Assembly: GCF_016907715.1 (NCBI RefSeq)
Contig: NZ_JAFBCM010000001.1
Coordinates: 6,758,001 to 6,822,000, forward strand
Length of the DNA stretch: 64,000 nt
Source: Tenggerimyces flavus
Lineage (GTDB): Bacteria; Actinomycetota; Actinomycetes; Propionibacteriales; Actinopolymorphaceae
Reading direction: 5' to 3'
Of this stretch, positions 50,354-59,684 are shown piece after piece. The notes beneath the pieces were generated by a model. That model was not told the origin of the DNA. It made no database searches and worked only from the letters and a program-made list of their open reading frames with translations. The translations under genes were made by a program, and so were the position numbers. The first letter of the stretch is position 1. Each line of letters opens with the position of its first letter.

Positions 50354-51490
50354 TCAGGGGCGGCGGGGGAAACGGCGGTCGAAGACGGCTTCGGCGACGT
50401 GGTTGCGCATCATCTCCACCGAGCCGCCGGCGATCATCCAGCCGCGGGTACGGCGGACGTAGTACTCCATCGGGTACTCCGTCGAGTAGCCCGACGCCCC
50501 GAACACCTGCAGGGCTTGGTTGGCGATCTCGAACGCGGCCTCGTTCGCGAAGCACTTCGCGATCGCCGCCTCGGCCGGGTCGGGCGCGCCGTCGTCGGCG
50601 TTCTGCACCGCCCGGTAGATCAGCAGCCGCGCGGCGTCCAGCTTCATCCGCATGTCCGCGAACCGCCACTGCAACCCCTGGAACTCACACAGCGGCCGGC
50701 CGAACTGCGTCCGCGTCTTCGCGTGCGCGACCGCCCGGTCGAACGCCGCCTGCGCCAGCGACAAAGCCCTGGTGGCGTTGCCGATCCGCTCGATCCCGAA
50801 CACGGTGAACATCGTCCGCAACGCATCGCTGTCGGCCAGGACGTACGACCGCGGCACCCGGCACTCCTCCATATACAAGGCGCCGTGGTGCTCCCCCGAC
50901 ATGTACGTCCCCGCGACCCCCTTCGAGAACCCCGGCGCGGTCACCGGCACCACCACACACCCGATGTCGCGCGCACGCGGACCGAACCGAGCCCACACGA
51001 CCGAGTGCGTGATCTCCGGCGCGTACGAGCTCCACAGCTTCTCGCCGTTCAGCACCACCTCGTCGCCCTCGTACCGCGCGGTCGTCCGCAGGTCCGTCAA
51101 CGCCGAGCCCGCCTCCGCCTCCGACATCCCCGCGCTGATCAGCCCCTCCCCGGACAACAGCAAAGGCAGCACGTCCCGCTTCACGGCAGCGGAGCCGAAC
51201 GTCGACACCTGGCGGATCGCCCCGAAGTTCGTCGCCTGCACGGCGTCGCCGCTGTGCGGGCACACCTCACTGACCGCCTCCATCACCAGCACCGCGTCGA
51301 GCAGCGACCCGCCCTGCCCGCCGTCCTCCGGCGCGAGAGTGATGCCGGTCAACCCGAGCGACGCGAGGATCCGAGCGTTCTCCCAGGCAAAACCCTTCCA
51401 GGTAAAGGCTTTCGGCGCGAACCGTTCCACGGCCAGCCGCCGCGCCATCGCCCGCAAAGCCTGCTGCTCGGGCGTCAGGGAGAAGTCCAT
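50354..51490 (-). CDS. acyl-CoA dehydrogenase
   Basis: 378 residues from ATG 51490. Family segments: LTPEQQALRAMARRLAVERFAP, LGLTGITLAPEDGGQGGSLLDAVLVMEAV, ISAGMSEAEAGSALTDLRTTA (FAD/substrate loop), FGRPLCEFQGLQWRFADM, and YPMEYYVRRTRGWMIAGGSVEMMRNHVAE. It oxidises an acyl-CoA to the 2-enoyl-CoA, passing electrons to ETF. Last gene of the 50-63 kb catabolic operon, seven bases after the acyl-CoA synthetase stop. Confidence 0.92.
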   Translation of the reverse strand: MDFSLTPEQQALRAMARRLAVERFAPKAFTWKGFAWENARILASLGLTGITLAPEDGGQGGSLLDAVLVMEAVSEVCPHSGDAVQATNFGAIRQVSTFGSAAVKRDVLPLLLSGEGLISAGMSEAEAGSALTDLRTTARYEGDEVVLNGEKLWSSYAPEITHSVVWARFGPRARDIGCVVVPVTAPGFSKGVAGTYMSGEHHGALYMEECRVPRSYVLADSDALRTMFTVFGIERIGNATRALSLAQAAFDRAVAHAKTRTQFGRPLCEFQGLQWRFADMRMKLDAARLLIYRAVQNADDGAPDPAEAAIAKCFANEAAFEIANQALQVFGASGYSTEYPMEYYVRRTRGWMIAGGSVEMMRNHVAEAVFDRRFPRRP

Positions 51491-51497
51491 GGGCCAA

Positions 51498-53573
51498 TCA
51501 CCTCGAACGCGAAGCCGCGTCGAGCGCCCGCCGCGCCATCATGACCGCCGCGATCGCCTGCGCGGCGCGGTCGGGCGCGTCGAGCACCGGGATGCCGGCG
51601 TCGTTGTAGACCTTCAGCGCCCGCGGCGCGAGCTGCGTGCCGCCGAAGCGGGACACGTAGATCGGTACGCGCGCGGACCGCAGCACCTCGACCACCGACT
51701 CGGCGAGCCGTTCGGCGAACGGGTCCGCGTTCGTCGTGAACTGCACGAGCGCCGCGTCGAACTCGTTGCCCGCGAGGATCGCCGTGATCGCCTTCCGGAA
51801 GCTCTCCGGGTTGGACAGCATCTGGAAGCTGGTGTCCATCGGGTTGCGCACCGCCGCGTACGACGGGACGTGGGTACGCACAGCCGCCGCCGTCGCCTCC
51901 GACAGCTCCGGCAGATCGATCCCGAAGCGCTCGGCCTCGTCCGCGATGATCGTGCTCGCGCCACCGGAGAACGTGATCGCCACCAGTCGCTGCCCGCGCG
52001 GCAGGGCGTACGCCGACGTCAGCAGCAGCGCGTCCTCCAACACCCGCAACGACGGAACGCTCACCATGCCGGCAGCGCGGATCACCTCCTCGCGCAGCTC
52101 GATCGCCCCGACCATCGCGCCGGTGTGGCTCAACGCCGCCTCACGACCTCGTTCGGAACGCACCATGTTGTACGCGAACATCGGCTTGCCCGCCCGCGCG
52201 AGCCGCCGCCCCGCCTCGACGAACCGCGGCCCGTCCTTGATGTCCTCGACCAGTAGGCCGATCGCGTGCGTGTCCTCGTCGTCGGCGAGCCACTCGAGGA
52301 AGTCGGCGAGCACGAGGTCGCCCTCGTTGCCGACGTGGATCCAGTACGAGATCCCGACGTTCGTCCCCATCAACCGGGTCGCGAGGCAACTGCCCAGCGC
52401 GCCGGAGCTGGTGAGCAGCGCGACCCGGCCGGCGGTCAGCTCGGTCATCTCCAGGCCGCCAGAGATCGACGCCGCGAGGCCGAACCGAGGCGCGACGACA
52501 CCCATAGAGTTCGGCCCGACGAGCGGAACGGCGCCCGCCGACAGCACCTTGGTCAGCTCCTCCTGCAACTCCCGACCGGTCTCGCCGACCTCCGCGAAGT
52601 CCGAGCTGTGTACAAGGACGCCACCCGCGCCGATCGCCACCGCCTGCTCGGCGACCTCGCGGACGGCACGCGCGGGAACGGCGACGCACACCAGGTCGGG
52701 CGTGCCCTCGATGTCGGCCAGCGACTGGTAGCGCCGGTAGCCCTGCGTCTCACCGCCGGACGGATGCACCGGCGACAGCCGGCCGGGGAAGTCGTGGTCG
52801 ACCAGGTAGCGGAACAGCCGGGCGCCGACCTTCTTCTCGTCGTCGGAGACGCCGACGACCGCGATGTGCTTGGGCCGCAGCATCCGCTCGAGCTGGTGGC
52901 GCGGGCGTTCGGTACGTTCCGGAACGGGCATCGTGACGATCCGGGCGTCGACGACCAGACACCCTTCGTTCGCCGGCCGCACCATCACCGGGTTGAGGTC
53001 GAGCTCGCCGATGCTCGGGTCCTCCTCGGCGAGCAAGGCGACCTTGACGATGACTTCGCACAGCGCCTCGACGTCCAACGGACGCGAGCCCCGGTAGCCG
53101 TCGAGCAGAGGCCACGAACGCAGCTCGCGCAGCATGGCCAGCACGTCGTCGGGCGTCACGGGCACGAGCCGGCGGGCGACGTCCTTGTGGATCTCCGCCT
53201 GGATGCCGCCGAGACCGACGACCACCGCTGCGCCGAGCTCGGGGTTGCGGCGCAGGCCGACGAGCATTTCCACGCCGCTCGCCTGCTCCTGCACCATGAA
53301 CGGCAGCCCGTGCGGCCCTACCTGCTCGAGCATCCGCCGAGCCGCCTCCGTGGCCGCCTCGGCACTGGACAGTCCGAACGCCACTCCCCCGGACTCGGTC
53401 TTGTGCAACAGCCCGGCCGCCTTGACCACCACGAGCGTCGCGCCGACCGCCTCGTACGCCGCCGCGATGCCGGACACGTCGTCGACGAGGACGCCCCTCG
53501 CCACGGGTATGCCGGCACGGTCAAGCCGGGTGGCGACGTCGACCGGGCTCATCGTCGTGGTGTGTATGGCCAT
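51498..53573 (-). CDS. acyl-CoA synthetase (ADP-forming type)/acetate-CoA ligase family
   Basis: 691 residues from ATG 53573, overlapping the enoyl-CoA hydratase stop (ATGA). N-terminal ATP-grasp part (LVVVKAAGLLHKTESGGVAFGLSS, VGLRRNPELGAAVVVGLGG, EDPSIGELDLNPVMV) is followed by a CoA-binding Rossmann domain (LRPKHIAVVGVSDDEKKVGARLFRYL). Then come ligase domains with the active-site His region (AALSHTGAMVGA). The ATP-grasp-first order is the reverse of many bacterial ADP-forming ligases. Makes a CoA thioester from an acid (or the reverse), probably activating the imported substrate. Confidence 0.88.
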   Translation of the reverse strand: MAIHTTTMSPVDVATRLDRAGIPVARGVLVDDVSGIAAAYEAVGATLVVVKAAGLLHKTESGGVAFGLSSAEAATEAARRMLEQVGPHGLPFMVQEQASGVEMLVGLRRNPELGAAVVVGLGGIQAEIHKDVARRLVPVTPDDVLAMLRELRSWPLLDGYRGSRPLDVEALCEVIVKVALLAEEDPSIGELDLNPVMVRPANEGCLVVDARIVTMPVPERTERPRHQLERMLRPKHIAVVGVSDDEKKVGARLFRYLVDHDFPGRLSPVHPSGGETQGYRRYQSLADIEGTPDLVCVAVPARAVREVAEQAVAIGAGGVLVHSSDFAEVGETGRELQEELTKVLSAGAVPLVGPNSMGVVAPRFGLAASISGGLEMTELTAGRVALLTSSGALGSCLATRLMGTNVGISYWIHVGNEGDLVLADFLEWLADDEDTHAIGLLVEDIKDGPRFVEAGRRLARAGKPMFAYNMVRSERGREAALSHTGAMVGAIELREEVIRAAGMVSVPSLRVLEDALLLTSAYALPRGQRLVAITFSGGASTIIADEAERFGIDLPELSEATAAAVRTHVPSYAAVRNPMDTSFQMLSNPESFRKAITAILAGNEFDAALVQFTTNADPFAERLAESVVEVLRSARVPIYVSRFGGTQLAPRALKVYNDAGIPVLDAPDRAAQAIAAVMMARRALDAASRSR

Positions 53574-54346
53574 CAGCGACCTTTCCACTCGGGAGGACGC
53601 TTCTCCACGAACGCGCGAGGGCCTTCCTTGGCGTCCTCGCTCTCCAGCAGCCGTGCGTACATGTGGTGGGTGAGCCGCAGCAGTCCCCCGTCGTCGAGCT
53701 CGAGGCTGCGGTAGACGAGCTCCTTGGAGTACTCCACAGAGAGCGGCGCGTTGTCGGCGATGCGCTCGCCGAGCGCGATCGCCTCGCTGAGCAGGCTCTC
53801 GTTCGGCACGACCCGGTTGACGAAACCGATCTCGTACGCGCGCCGCGCGGTCATCGGCTGTCCGGTGAGGACGAGCTCCATCACGGTCGCCGTCGGGATG
53901 AGCTTCGGCAGCAGCGAGGCGAACGGTGCCAGCAAACCCATGCGGGGCTCGGTGATGCCGAGGCTCGCGTCCTCCGCCGCGATGCGCAGGTCGCACATCT
54001 GCGCGATCGAGAAGCCACCCGCGAGGCAGTGCCCGTTGATCGCGGCGATCAACGGCTTCCGCGGTTGTCGCCAGCTGTGCAGGCTGTTCGCCGACATGCT
54101 GTCGTCCGGCCGCGCGACGATGCCCGCGGCGTTGTCGCTCGCACGTTCCTTGAGATCCCGTCCGGCGGAGAACGACTTCCCGGCACCAGTCAGGATCCCG
54201 ACCCGCGCCGAAGGGTCGTCGTCGAAGCGCTCCAGCGCGGCGCGCAGGTCGGCGCGCAGCTGCCGGTTGATCGCGTTCCGCGCCTCGGGCCGATTGAGCG
54301 TGAGCACGCACACGCGGCCCTTGAGCTCGTACGTCACCGTGCTCAT
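53573..54346 (-). CDS. enoyl-CoA hydratase/isomerase family protein
   Basis: 257 residues from ATG 54346, overlapping the permease stop (ATGA). Crotonase motifs: RPEARNAINRQLRADLRAAL, ILTGAGKSFSAGRDLKE and AAINGHCLAGGFSIAQMCDLRIA form the oxyanion hole region. ITEPRMGLLAP corresponds to the acid/base region. Hydrates or isomerises an enoyl-CoA made by the acyl-CoA dehydrogenase. Confidence 0.92.
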   Translation of the reverse strand: MSTVTYELKGRVCVLTLNRPEARNAINRQLRADLRAALERFDDDPSARVGILTGAGKSFSAGRDLKERASDNAAGIVARPDDSMSANSLHSWRQPRKPLIAAINGHCLAGGFSIAQMCDLRIAAEDASLGITEPRMGLLAPFASLLPKLIPTATVMELVLTGQPMTARRAYEIGFVNRVVPNESLLSEAIALGERIADNAPLSVEYSKELVYRSLELDDGGLLRLTHHMYARLLESEDAKEGPRAFVEKRPPEWKGR

Positions 54347-55266
54347 GCCGCACGCTCCTTCCGCGGCGCGAGGCGCAGATACCGCCAGCGGTGCGACGGG
54401 TCGTTGATCATCCGCAACCACAGGCCGAACATGTTGATGCTCAACGCGGTAAGGAAGATGAACAGCCCCGGGACCGTGATCAGCCACCAGGCGTTGCGGA
54501 TGTACGCCCGACCGTCCGCGACCAGCAGACCCCAGGAGACGCTCGGCGGCTGCAGCCCGAGGCCGAGGAAGCTGATGCTCGACTCGAGCAGGATGACCCG
54601 TGCGATGTCGATCGTGCCGATGGTGAGGATCGTGGTGAGCGTGTTCGGAATGAGGTGGCGCAGCATGACGCGCAGGCCGGAGGCACCGAGCGTCTGCGTC
54701 GCGACGACGAACGTCTGCTCACGCAACGACAGCACCAGCCCGCGGACGACGCGGCAGTAGAGCATCCAGCGGGCGACCGCCATGACGGCGATGAGGTTGA
54801 ACGTGCTCGCGCCGACGACGTACAGCACCAGCAGCACGAAGAAGATCGTCGGCAGCGTCATGAACACGTCGACGATGCGCATGATCACGTCGTCGACCCA
54901 GCCGCGGTAGTAGCCGGCGAGGATGCCGAGCGCGACGCCGATCGTTCCCGAGATCACCGCGACGGCGACCGCGACGCTCAGCGACACGCGCCCGCCGTCG
55001 AGGATCCGGGTGAGCATGTCGCGGCCGATCGCGTCGGTCCCGAACAGGTAGAAGTTCCCTTCCTGGACGGAGAACGGCGGCAGCATCGCGCTGCCCATGT
55101 TCCGGCCGGTGACCTCGTACGGGCTGAGCATCGGGCCGAACACCGCGGCCAGGATCACGAGCAGCAGGAACACCAGCGACGCGGTGCTCCACTTGTCGCG
55201 GAGCAGCGCTCGCCACGGCAGGCCGGTCAGCCGCCGTGCCGCCGGGACTGTCTTCTCCACGTCCAC
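54343..55266 (-). CDS. dipeptide/oligopeptide-type ABC transporter permease (DppC-like)
   Basis: 307 residues from GTG 55266 with GGAGG upstream. Six hydrophobic segments and the family motifs FGTDAIGRDMLTRILDGGRVSLSVA and the EAA loop ASGLRVMLRHLIPNTLTTIL. WGLLVADGRAYIRNAWWLITVPGL is typical of DppC. Partner of the DppB-like permease 15 bp upstream. No ATPase subunits are in the operon. Confidence 0.93.
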   Translation of the reverse strand: MDVEKTVPAARRLTGLPWRALLRDKWSTASLVFLLLVILAAVFGPMLSPYEVTGRNMGSAMLPPFSVQEGNFYLFGTDAIGRDMLTRILDGGRVSLSVAVAVAVISGTIGVALGILAGYYRGWVDDVIMRIVDVFMTLPTIFFVLLVLYVVGASTFNLIAVMAVARWMLYCRVVRGLVLSLREQTFVVATQTLGASGLRVMLRHLIPNTLTTILTIGTIDIARVILLESSISFLGLGLQPPSVSWGLLVADGRAYIRNAWWLITVPGLFIFLTALSINMFGLWLRMINDPSHRWRYLRLAPRKERAA

Positions 55267-55281
55267 TGCTGCCTCCGCGAA

Positions 55282-56205
55282 CTACTGGTACTGGATGCGT
55301 GGGTCGACCCAGCCGTACACCAGGTCGACCACGAGGTTGATGAGCATGACGAGAACGGCGGCCACCACGACCGTGGCCAGAACGAGCGGGAGGTCGCGCT
55401 GCTCGATCGCCGAGATCATCAGGAAGCCCATGCCGGGCCAGCCGAAGATCGTCTCCATGATCACCGAGCCGTTGACGATCGACGCGGCCTCGTCACCGGC
55501 CAGGGTCAGGATCGAGATCGCCGCGTTCTTCAGCACGTGCAGCCAGAGGATCACGCGTTCGCCGAGGCCCTTGGCGTGCGCGGTCTGGACGTACTGCTTG
55601 GTCAGCTCCTCCATCACCGCGGTGCGGGTGAGCTGGGCGAAGCGGGCCAGGCTGTTCAGCGCGAGAACGACGGCCGGGAGCACGAGGTACGACGGGTTGA
55701 GGTAGCCGCCGAATCCCGAGGTCGGCAGCCAGTTGAGCTGGACGGCGAAGATGTAGATGCCGAGCAGCGCCACCCAGAAGTTCGGCGCCGACAGCATCGC
55801 GAACGACGAGGCGTTGACGAGCTGGTCGATCCACGACCGCGGCCTGGTCGCCGCGAGGATCCCCAGAGGGATGCCGAGCAGGCTGATCAGGAACGCGAGC
55901 GCACCAAGGAACAACGTCTTCGGCAGCGACGCGAGCACGATGTCAAGGGCGGGTTGACCGCGCCGCAGGGACTCGCCGAAGTCGCCCTGCAGGATGCCGG
56001 TCATGTAGTCCTGGAACTGCACGACCACCGGCCGGTCGTAGCCGAGCTCGTGCTGCAGGGCGTCGTACTGCGACTGCGAGTAGTCCGTGTCGAGCATGAG
56101 CGCGACGGGGTCGCCGAGCGTGTGCATCGCGAAGAACAGAGCGACGACGAGGATGAACAGCGTGAAGACGGAGTGGGCGACGCGGCGGATCACGTACCTG
56201 CCCAT
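55282..56205 (-). CDS. dipeptide/oligopeptide-type ABC transporter permease (DppB-like)
   Basis: 307 residues from ATG 56205. Begins MGRYVIRRVAHSVFTLFILV as typical DppB. DYMTGILQGDFGESLRRGQP and the EAA loop TAHAKGLGERVILWLHVLKNAAISIL are conserved. Forms the channel with the DppC-like protein. It lies 84 bp after the binding-protein gene. Confidence 0.93.
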   Translation of the reverse strand: MGRYVIRRVAHSVFTLFILVVALFFAMHTLGDPVALMLDTDYSQSQYDALQHELGYDRPVVVQFQDYMTGILQGDFGESLRRGQPALDIVLASLPKTLFLGALAFLISLLGIPLGILAATRPRSWIDQLVNASSFAMLSAPNFWVALLGIYIFAVQLNWLPTSGFGGYLNPSYLVLPAVVLALNSLARFAQLTRTAVMEELTKQYVQTAHAKGLGERVILWLHVLKNAAISILTLAGDEAASIVNGSVIMETIFGWPGMGFLMISAIEQRDLPLVLATVVVAAVLVMLINLVVDLVYGWVDPRIQYQ

Positions 56206-56289
56206 GCCCTCGCCTCCATCCTTTGCCAGCCAGTAAGCGGAAAGTGGAACGGGTGGGCCTGAGAGAGGCTCCGGCCCACCCGTCCGTCC

Positions 56290-57843
56290 TCAGGAGAACT
56301 TCATCCGGTCCGGGCGCAGCCAGCCGACGACCGGCCCTTCCCACTCCAGGTTCGCGGCCGCGCCGTAGATGGCGGGCGAGCTCCACAGCGGGATCTGGTA
56401 CGCGCCGTCGTAGAAGTAGTCGCGTTCCAACGCCTCGAGCAGCCCGCGGCGCTCCTCACCCGACGCCGCGCCGGCATCCTTGAGCTTCTGCGAGAACTCC
56501 TCGTTGCAGACCGAGTACGAGCGGGGCTCGTTGCAGCCGTCGATGTACGCCAGGCTCACGGTCGCGTCGAACAGGTCGTTGGTGTGGCTCTTCTGGATGA
56601 ACACGTCCGGCGGATTGCCCTTGACACCAGGGTTGTGCAGCTTCTCCCGGCGCGGACCGTCGACGAACTCGAACGTCGCGTGGACGCCGATGTCCTCCCA
56701 GTAGCTCATGATGGTCTCGGCCCATACCCGCGGGATGTCACCGGTCTCGGAGAACATCTTGACCCCGTTGACCTCCTTGCCCGCACCGACGACCTCGTCG
56801 AGCAGCTGGCGTGCCTTCTCCGGGTTGTACTCGTGGCGCGGCCCGTCCTTGATGAAGCCGACCGACGCCGAGTTGAACGGGAACGGGCTGCACTTGACCG
56901 CGCCCTTGAGCAGCGTCTCCGCCATCGCGTCGCAGTCGATGGCGTACGCGAGAGCTTGGCGGAACCGTTTGTCGCCCCACAGCGGGTCGAGCTTGCCGTT
57001 CGCGTCCCGTTCCCGCAGCCGGATCCACGCGTAGTCGATGGATTCGGGCTTGAACGTCTTCGGGACGATGTCGATCGACTCGAGGTCCAGGTCGTCGGAC
57101 AGCTGCGCCTCACCCGCGGCGACCATCGACGCGCGGACACCGGGCTCGCTTCGCCAGACGAACTTCACCTCGTCGAAGTAGCCGGTGTCGCCCCAGTAGT
57201 CCTTGAACGCGACGAACCGCATGAACTCACCGGTCCGCCACTCCTCGAGCTTGAACGGCCCCGTACCGACGGGCTTCTGCGCCGCTTCCTTCGGGTTCGC
57301 CTGCGCCCACTTCGGCGGGACGAACTGCAGCTGCGGCGCGATGATGTCGAGGATCGGGCAGGCCGTCGGGCAGATGATGTCGAGCGTGTACGGGTCGACG
57401 GCCTCGGCCTTCAGCTCCTTGGCGTACCGGACGACCCGCGCCGGGCTGTCCGCTTCGGTCTGCTTCTCGATGCTCCACTTGGCGGTCTCGGCGTTGAAGT
57501 CCTCGCCATCGTGGAACTTCACGCCCTTGCGCAACGTGAAGCGCCACTTGTTCGGCGCGATCATCTCCCACTTCTCGGCGAGCTGCGGCTTCAGCGACCC
57601 GTCGGCCGGGTCGCGTTCCATCAGCACGTCCGCCGCGAGGTCGGTGTACGGCTTCGAACCGCCCAGCCTGTTCAGCAGACCGAGCGGCTCGTCCGGGGCG
57701 CGACCGATCACGATCGTGAGCACCTTCTTGCCCGTGCTCCCGGCCTGCGGCGCACCTCCCGTGCCGCCGCTCTGGCACGCTCCGGCGACGACCAGCAAGG
57801 CAAGCGCCACCGTTATCCCCCGGATTGTCTTGGGCAACGACAT
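56290..57843 (-). CDS. ABC transporter substrate-binding lipoprotein (SBP family 5)
   Basis: 517 residues from ATG 57843 with AAGGAGGG upstream. Lipobox VVAGACQSGG. Family 5 features: LAEKWEMIAPNKWRFTLRKGVKFHDGEDFNAETAKWSIE, GTGPFKLEEWRTGEFMRFVAFKDYWG, and DKRFRQALAYAIDCDAMAETLLKG. Family members bind peptides, but also sugars, opines or other metabolites; in this catabolic operon a carboxylic-acid-type ligand seems likelier. Confidence 0.93.
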   Translation of the reverse strand: MSLPKTIRGITVALALLVVAGACQSGGTGGAPQAGSTGKKVLTIVIGRAPDEPLGLLNRLGGSKPYTDLAADVLMERDPADGSLKPQLAEKWEMIAPNKWRFTLRKGVKFHDGEDFNAETAKWSIEKQTEADSPARVVRYAKELKAEAVDPYTLDIICPTACPILDIIAPQLQFVPPKWAQANPKEAAQKPVGTGPFKLEEWRTGEFMRFVAFKDYWGDTGYFDEVKFVWRSEPGVRASMVAAGEAQLSDDLDLESIDIVPKTFKPESIDYAWIRLRERDANGKLDPLWGDKRFRQALAYAIDCDAMAETLLKGAVKCSPFPFNSASVGFIKDGPRHEYNPEKARQLLDEVVGAGKEVNGVKMFSETGDIPRVWAETIMSYWEDIGVHATFEFVDGPRREKLHNPGVKGNPPDVFIQKSHTNDLFDATVSLAYIDGCNEPRSYSVCNEEFSQKLKDAGAASGEERRGLLEALERDYFYDGAYQIPLWSSPAIYGAAANLEWEGPVVGWLRPDRMKFS

Positions 57844-57924
57844 TCTCGTGCCCTCCTTAACTCTTCGCACCTCAAGGGATTTCGACCGCGACCTGTGCCG
57901 TGGTCGGGCGGACGGCGACATCGG

Positions 57925-58248
57925 TCAGGTGTCGTCGCTCCATGGAATGAGAATGTCCAGCAGTGGTACGTGTTGTTGCTTGCCGTCGATGTCGGTGTCG
58001 TCGGGGCTGCCCGACACGACCTTGCGTGGCATCAGGATCTTGATCGCGTACGCCGGCGGGTAGTCGAAGATCCGCACCTCGGTCGCGGGGACGCGGTACA
58101 GCTCCGCGATGAGCTCGGGCGTGATCGCGCCGGACGACCACACGCGGCGGAAGTCGTCCTCCTTGTCGAACATGATGTCGAACGAGCGCCGCGTGATGCC
58201 GTTGTTCGTTCCCCGGATCGAGTTGGCCACGTCCTGGAGCCGGATCAT
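57925..58248 (-). CDS. DUF4387 family protein
   Basis: 107 residues: VANSIRGTNNGITRRSFDIMFD and VRIFDYPPAYAIKILMPRKVVSGSPDDTDIDGKQQHVPLLDILIPW are characteristic of DUF4387. In other genomes this small protein follows an AtuA-like protein, and they may form one functional unit. Here it is 19 bp downstream of the AtuA-like gene. No activity is established. Confidence 0.87.
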   Translation of the reverse strand: MIRLQDVANSIRGTNNGITRRSFDIMFDKEDDFRRVWSSGAITPELIAELYRVPATEVRIFDYPPAYAIKILMPRKVVSGSPDDTDIDGKQQHVPLLDILIPWSDDT

Positions 58249-58267
58249 CAGAGCTCTCCTCGCTGCT

Positions 58268-59656
58268 TCACAGGTCGACGATCTCGACGTGGAACAGGTC
58301 TTCCCAGTCGTTCCAGTGGTCCAGCTCGACGATGTGCCAGACGCCCCAGTCGTAGACCTCGCCCAACGGGACCGCGCCCATCGCGAACGGCTCGGCGGTG
58401 TTGGCGTGGTTGAGCTGGCCGGGGAACTTGGTGTGACCCGCCAGTGCCTTGTGCCGGCCGGCGGCCTCGAGCGCCGCCTCCTGCGTGGTGCCGATCGCGT
58501 CGATCAGGATCCCGAGCTCGTGGCTCGCGGTCTCCTTGATCGGCTCGTCGTCGCCCATCACGCCGTTCTTGCCGTAGACGCGGAAGCGGACCGTGTAGTC
58601 GTCCTTCTCCACGCCCTGCAGGTGCAGGTTGCGTTCGGCGTTGATCCGTACCCGGCTCAGCCAGTCGTCGACCTGCGGGATGAGCATCGGGTCGCGGGTC
58701 GCGACGAACGCCAAGGCCCGGTAGCCGACGAAGCGCGCGCCCTCGAGCTTCACCGTGTACTTCGACGCCGGCTGGAACTTGCTGCCGGTCACCTTGACCC
58801 GCCCGCCGTCGAGGGCCTCGTACGTACAGTCCGAGGTGTCGATGACGCCGGACGGGACGATCGTGTGGTACGGGCTGTCGTTCTCGTACAGCGTCACGGC
58901 CGCGACCGACCGGGGTGTGCAGTACGTGCCCTCCTTCGTCGACGACGCGACGAAGTGGTCCTTGCGGAAGTGGATGAAGCCGAGCGAGCCGGTCTCCTCG
59001 CCGGGGACCGTCATCATCACGCCCTTGTCCATCGTGCGCGCCGCGTGCCAGGCGAGGCCGGGCGGGATGCCGGCGCGCAGCGGTGGGCCGGCGAAGATCG
59101 CCGGGTCGGTCGCGCGGCCGCCAAGGATGACGTCGGCACCGAGGTCGAGCGCCTTGAGGAACGGCTCCGCGCCCATCATGCCGACGATCGGGTACGACTC
59201 GTCGATCTGCTCGTCGGTCAGCTCGGGGAACGGGCCGAGCGGAACGATCTTGTTCGCCGCGCGCTTGGCCTTGAGGAAGTCCTTGTCGAGCTCCGCGTGC
59301 AGCAGCGCCATCCGGAAGTGCAGGTCGCGTTCTTGGGCGATCTCTTCGACGATCTCCCGTACTGCTTGCAGATTCCGTTCGCCGCCGGCCGTCCCGGCGG
59401 AGCCGATGATGAACTTGGCGCCGATGCTCCGCGCGCCGGTGATGAGCGTGTCGAGTTGCTTCTTCATCGGGCCGCGCGACCGTACGGCACCGGTGCCGAG
59501 CGAGGCGGCGCCGTGGTCGGCCGAGCCGGCGTCGGACGCGACGACGTGGGGATTCCACTCGAGCCCGCGCTTGAAAGCACGGTAGGAGAACCCGGCACCG
59601 ATCGAGCCCACGGACATGATGCGGACTTCGTCCTCCGTGGCGGGATCAGCGTTCAT
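58268..59656 (-). CDS. AtuA-like (DUF1446, acyclic terpene utilisation family) protein
   Basis: 462 residues. RIMSVGSIGAGFSYRAFKRGLEWNP and ASDAGSADHGAASLGTGA near the start, FIIGSAGTAGGERNLQAVREIV, and VILGGRATDPAIFAGPPLRAGIPPGLAWHAARTMDKG are typical of the AtuA family. AtuA is required for terpenoid (citronellol/geraniol) catabolism in Pseudomonas, with undefined chemistry, but homologues occur in many other pathways. I prefer ATG 59656, 11 bases after GGAGG; GTG 59668 touches the Shine-Dalgarno. Confidence 0.85.
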   Translation of the reverse strand: MNADPATEDEVRIMSVGSIGAGFSYRAFKRGLEWNPHVVASDAGSADHGAASLGTGAVRSRGPMKKQLDTLITGARSIGAKFIIGSAGTAGGERNLQAVREIVEEIAQERDLHFRMALLHAELDKDFLKAKRAANKIVPLGPFPELTDEQIDESYPIVGMMGAEPFLKALDLGADVILGGRATDPAIFAGPPLRAGIPPGLAWHAARTMDKGVMMTVPGEETGSLGFIHFRKDHFVASSTKEGTYCTPRSVAAVTLYENDSPYHTIVPSGVIDTSDCTYEALDGGRVKVTGSKFQPASKYTVKLEGARFVGYRALAFVATRDPMLIPQVDDWLSRVRINAERNLHLQGVEKDDYTVRFRVYGKNGVMGDDEPIKETASHELGILIDAIGTTQEAALEAAGRHKALAGHTKFPGQLNHANTAEPFAMGAVPLGEVYDWGVWHIVELDHWNDWEDLFHVEIVDL

Positions 59657-59684
59657 ATGCGGTGGCACCTCCCTGGTGAGCGCG

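Noticed and set aside
54391-56262. 623-residue open frame on the plus strand
   Set aside because: Antisense to the two Dpp-type permeases and very Arg/Asp/His-rich; a high-GC shadow frame.
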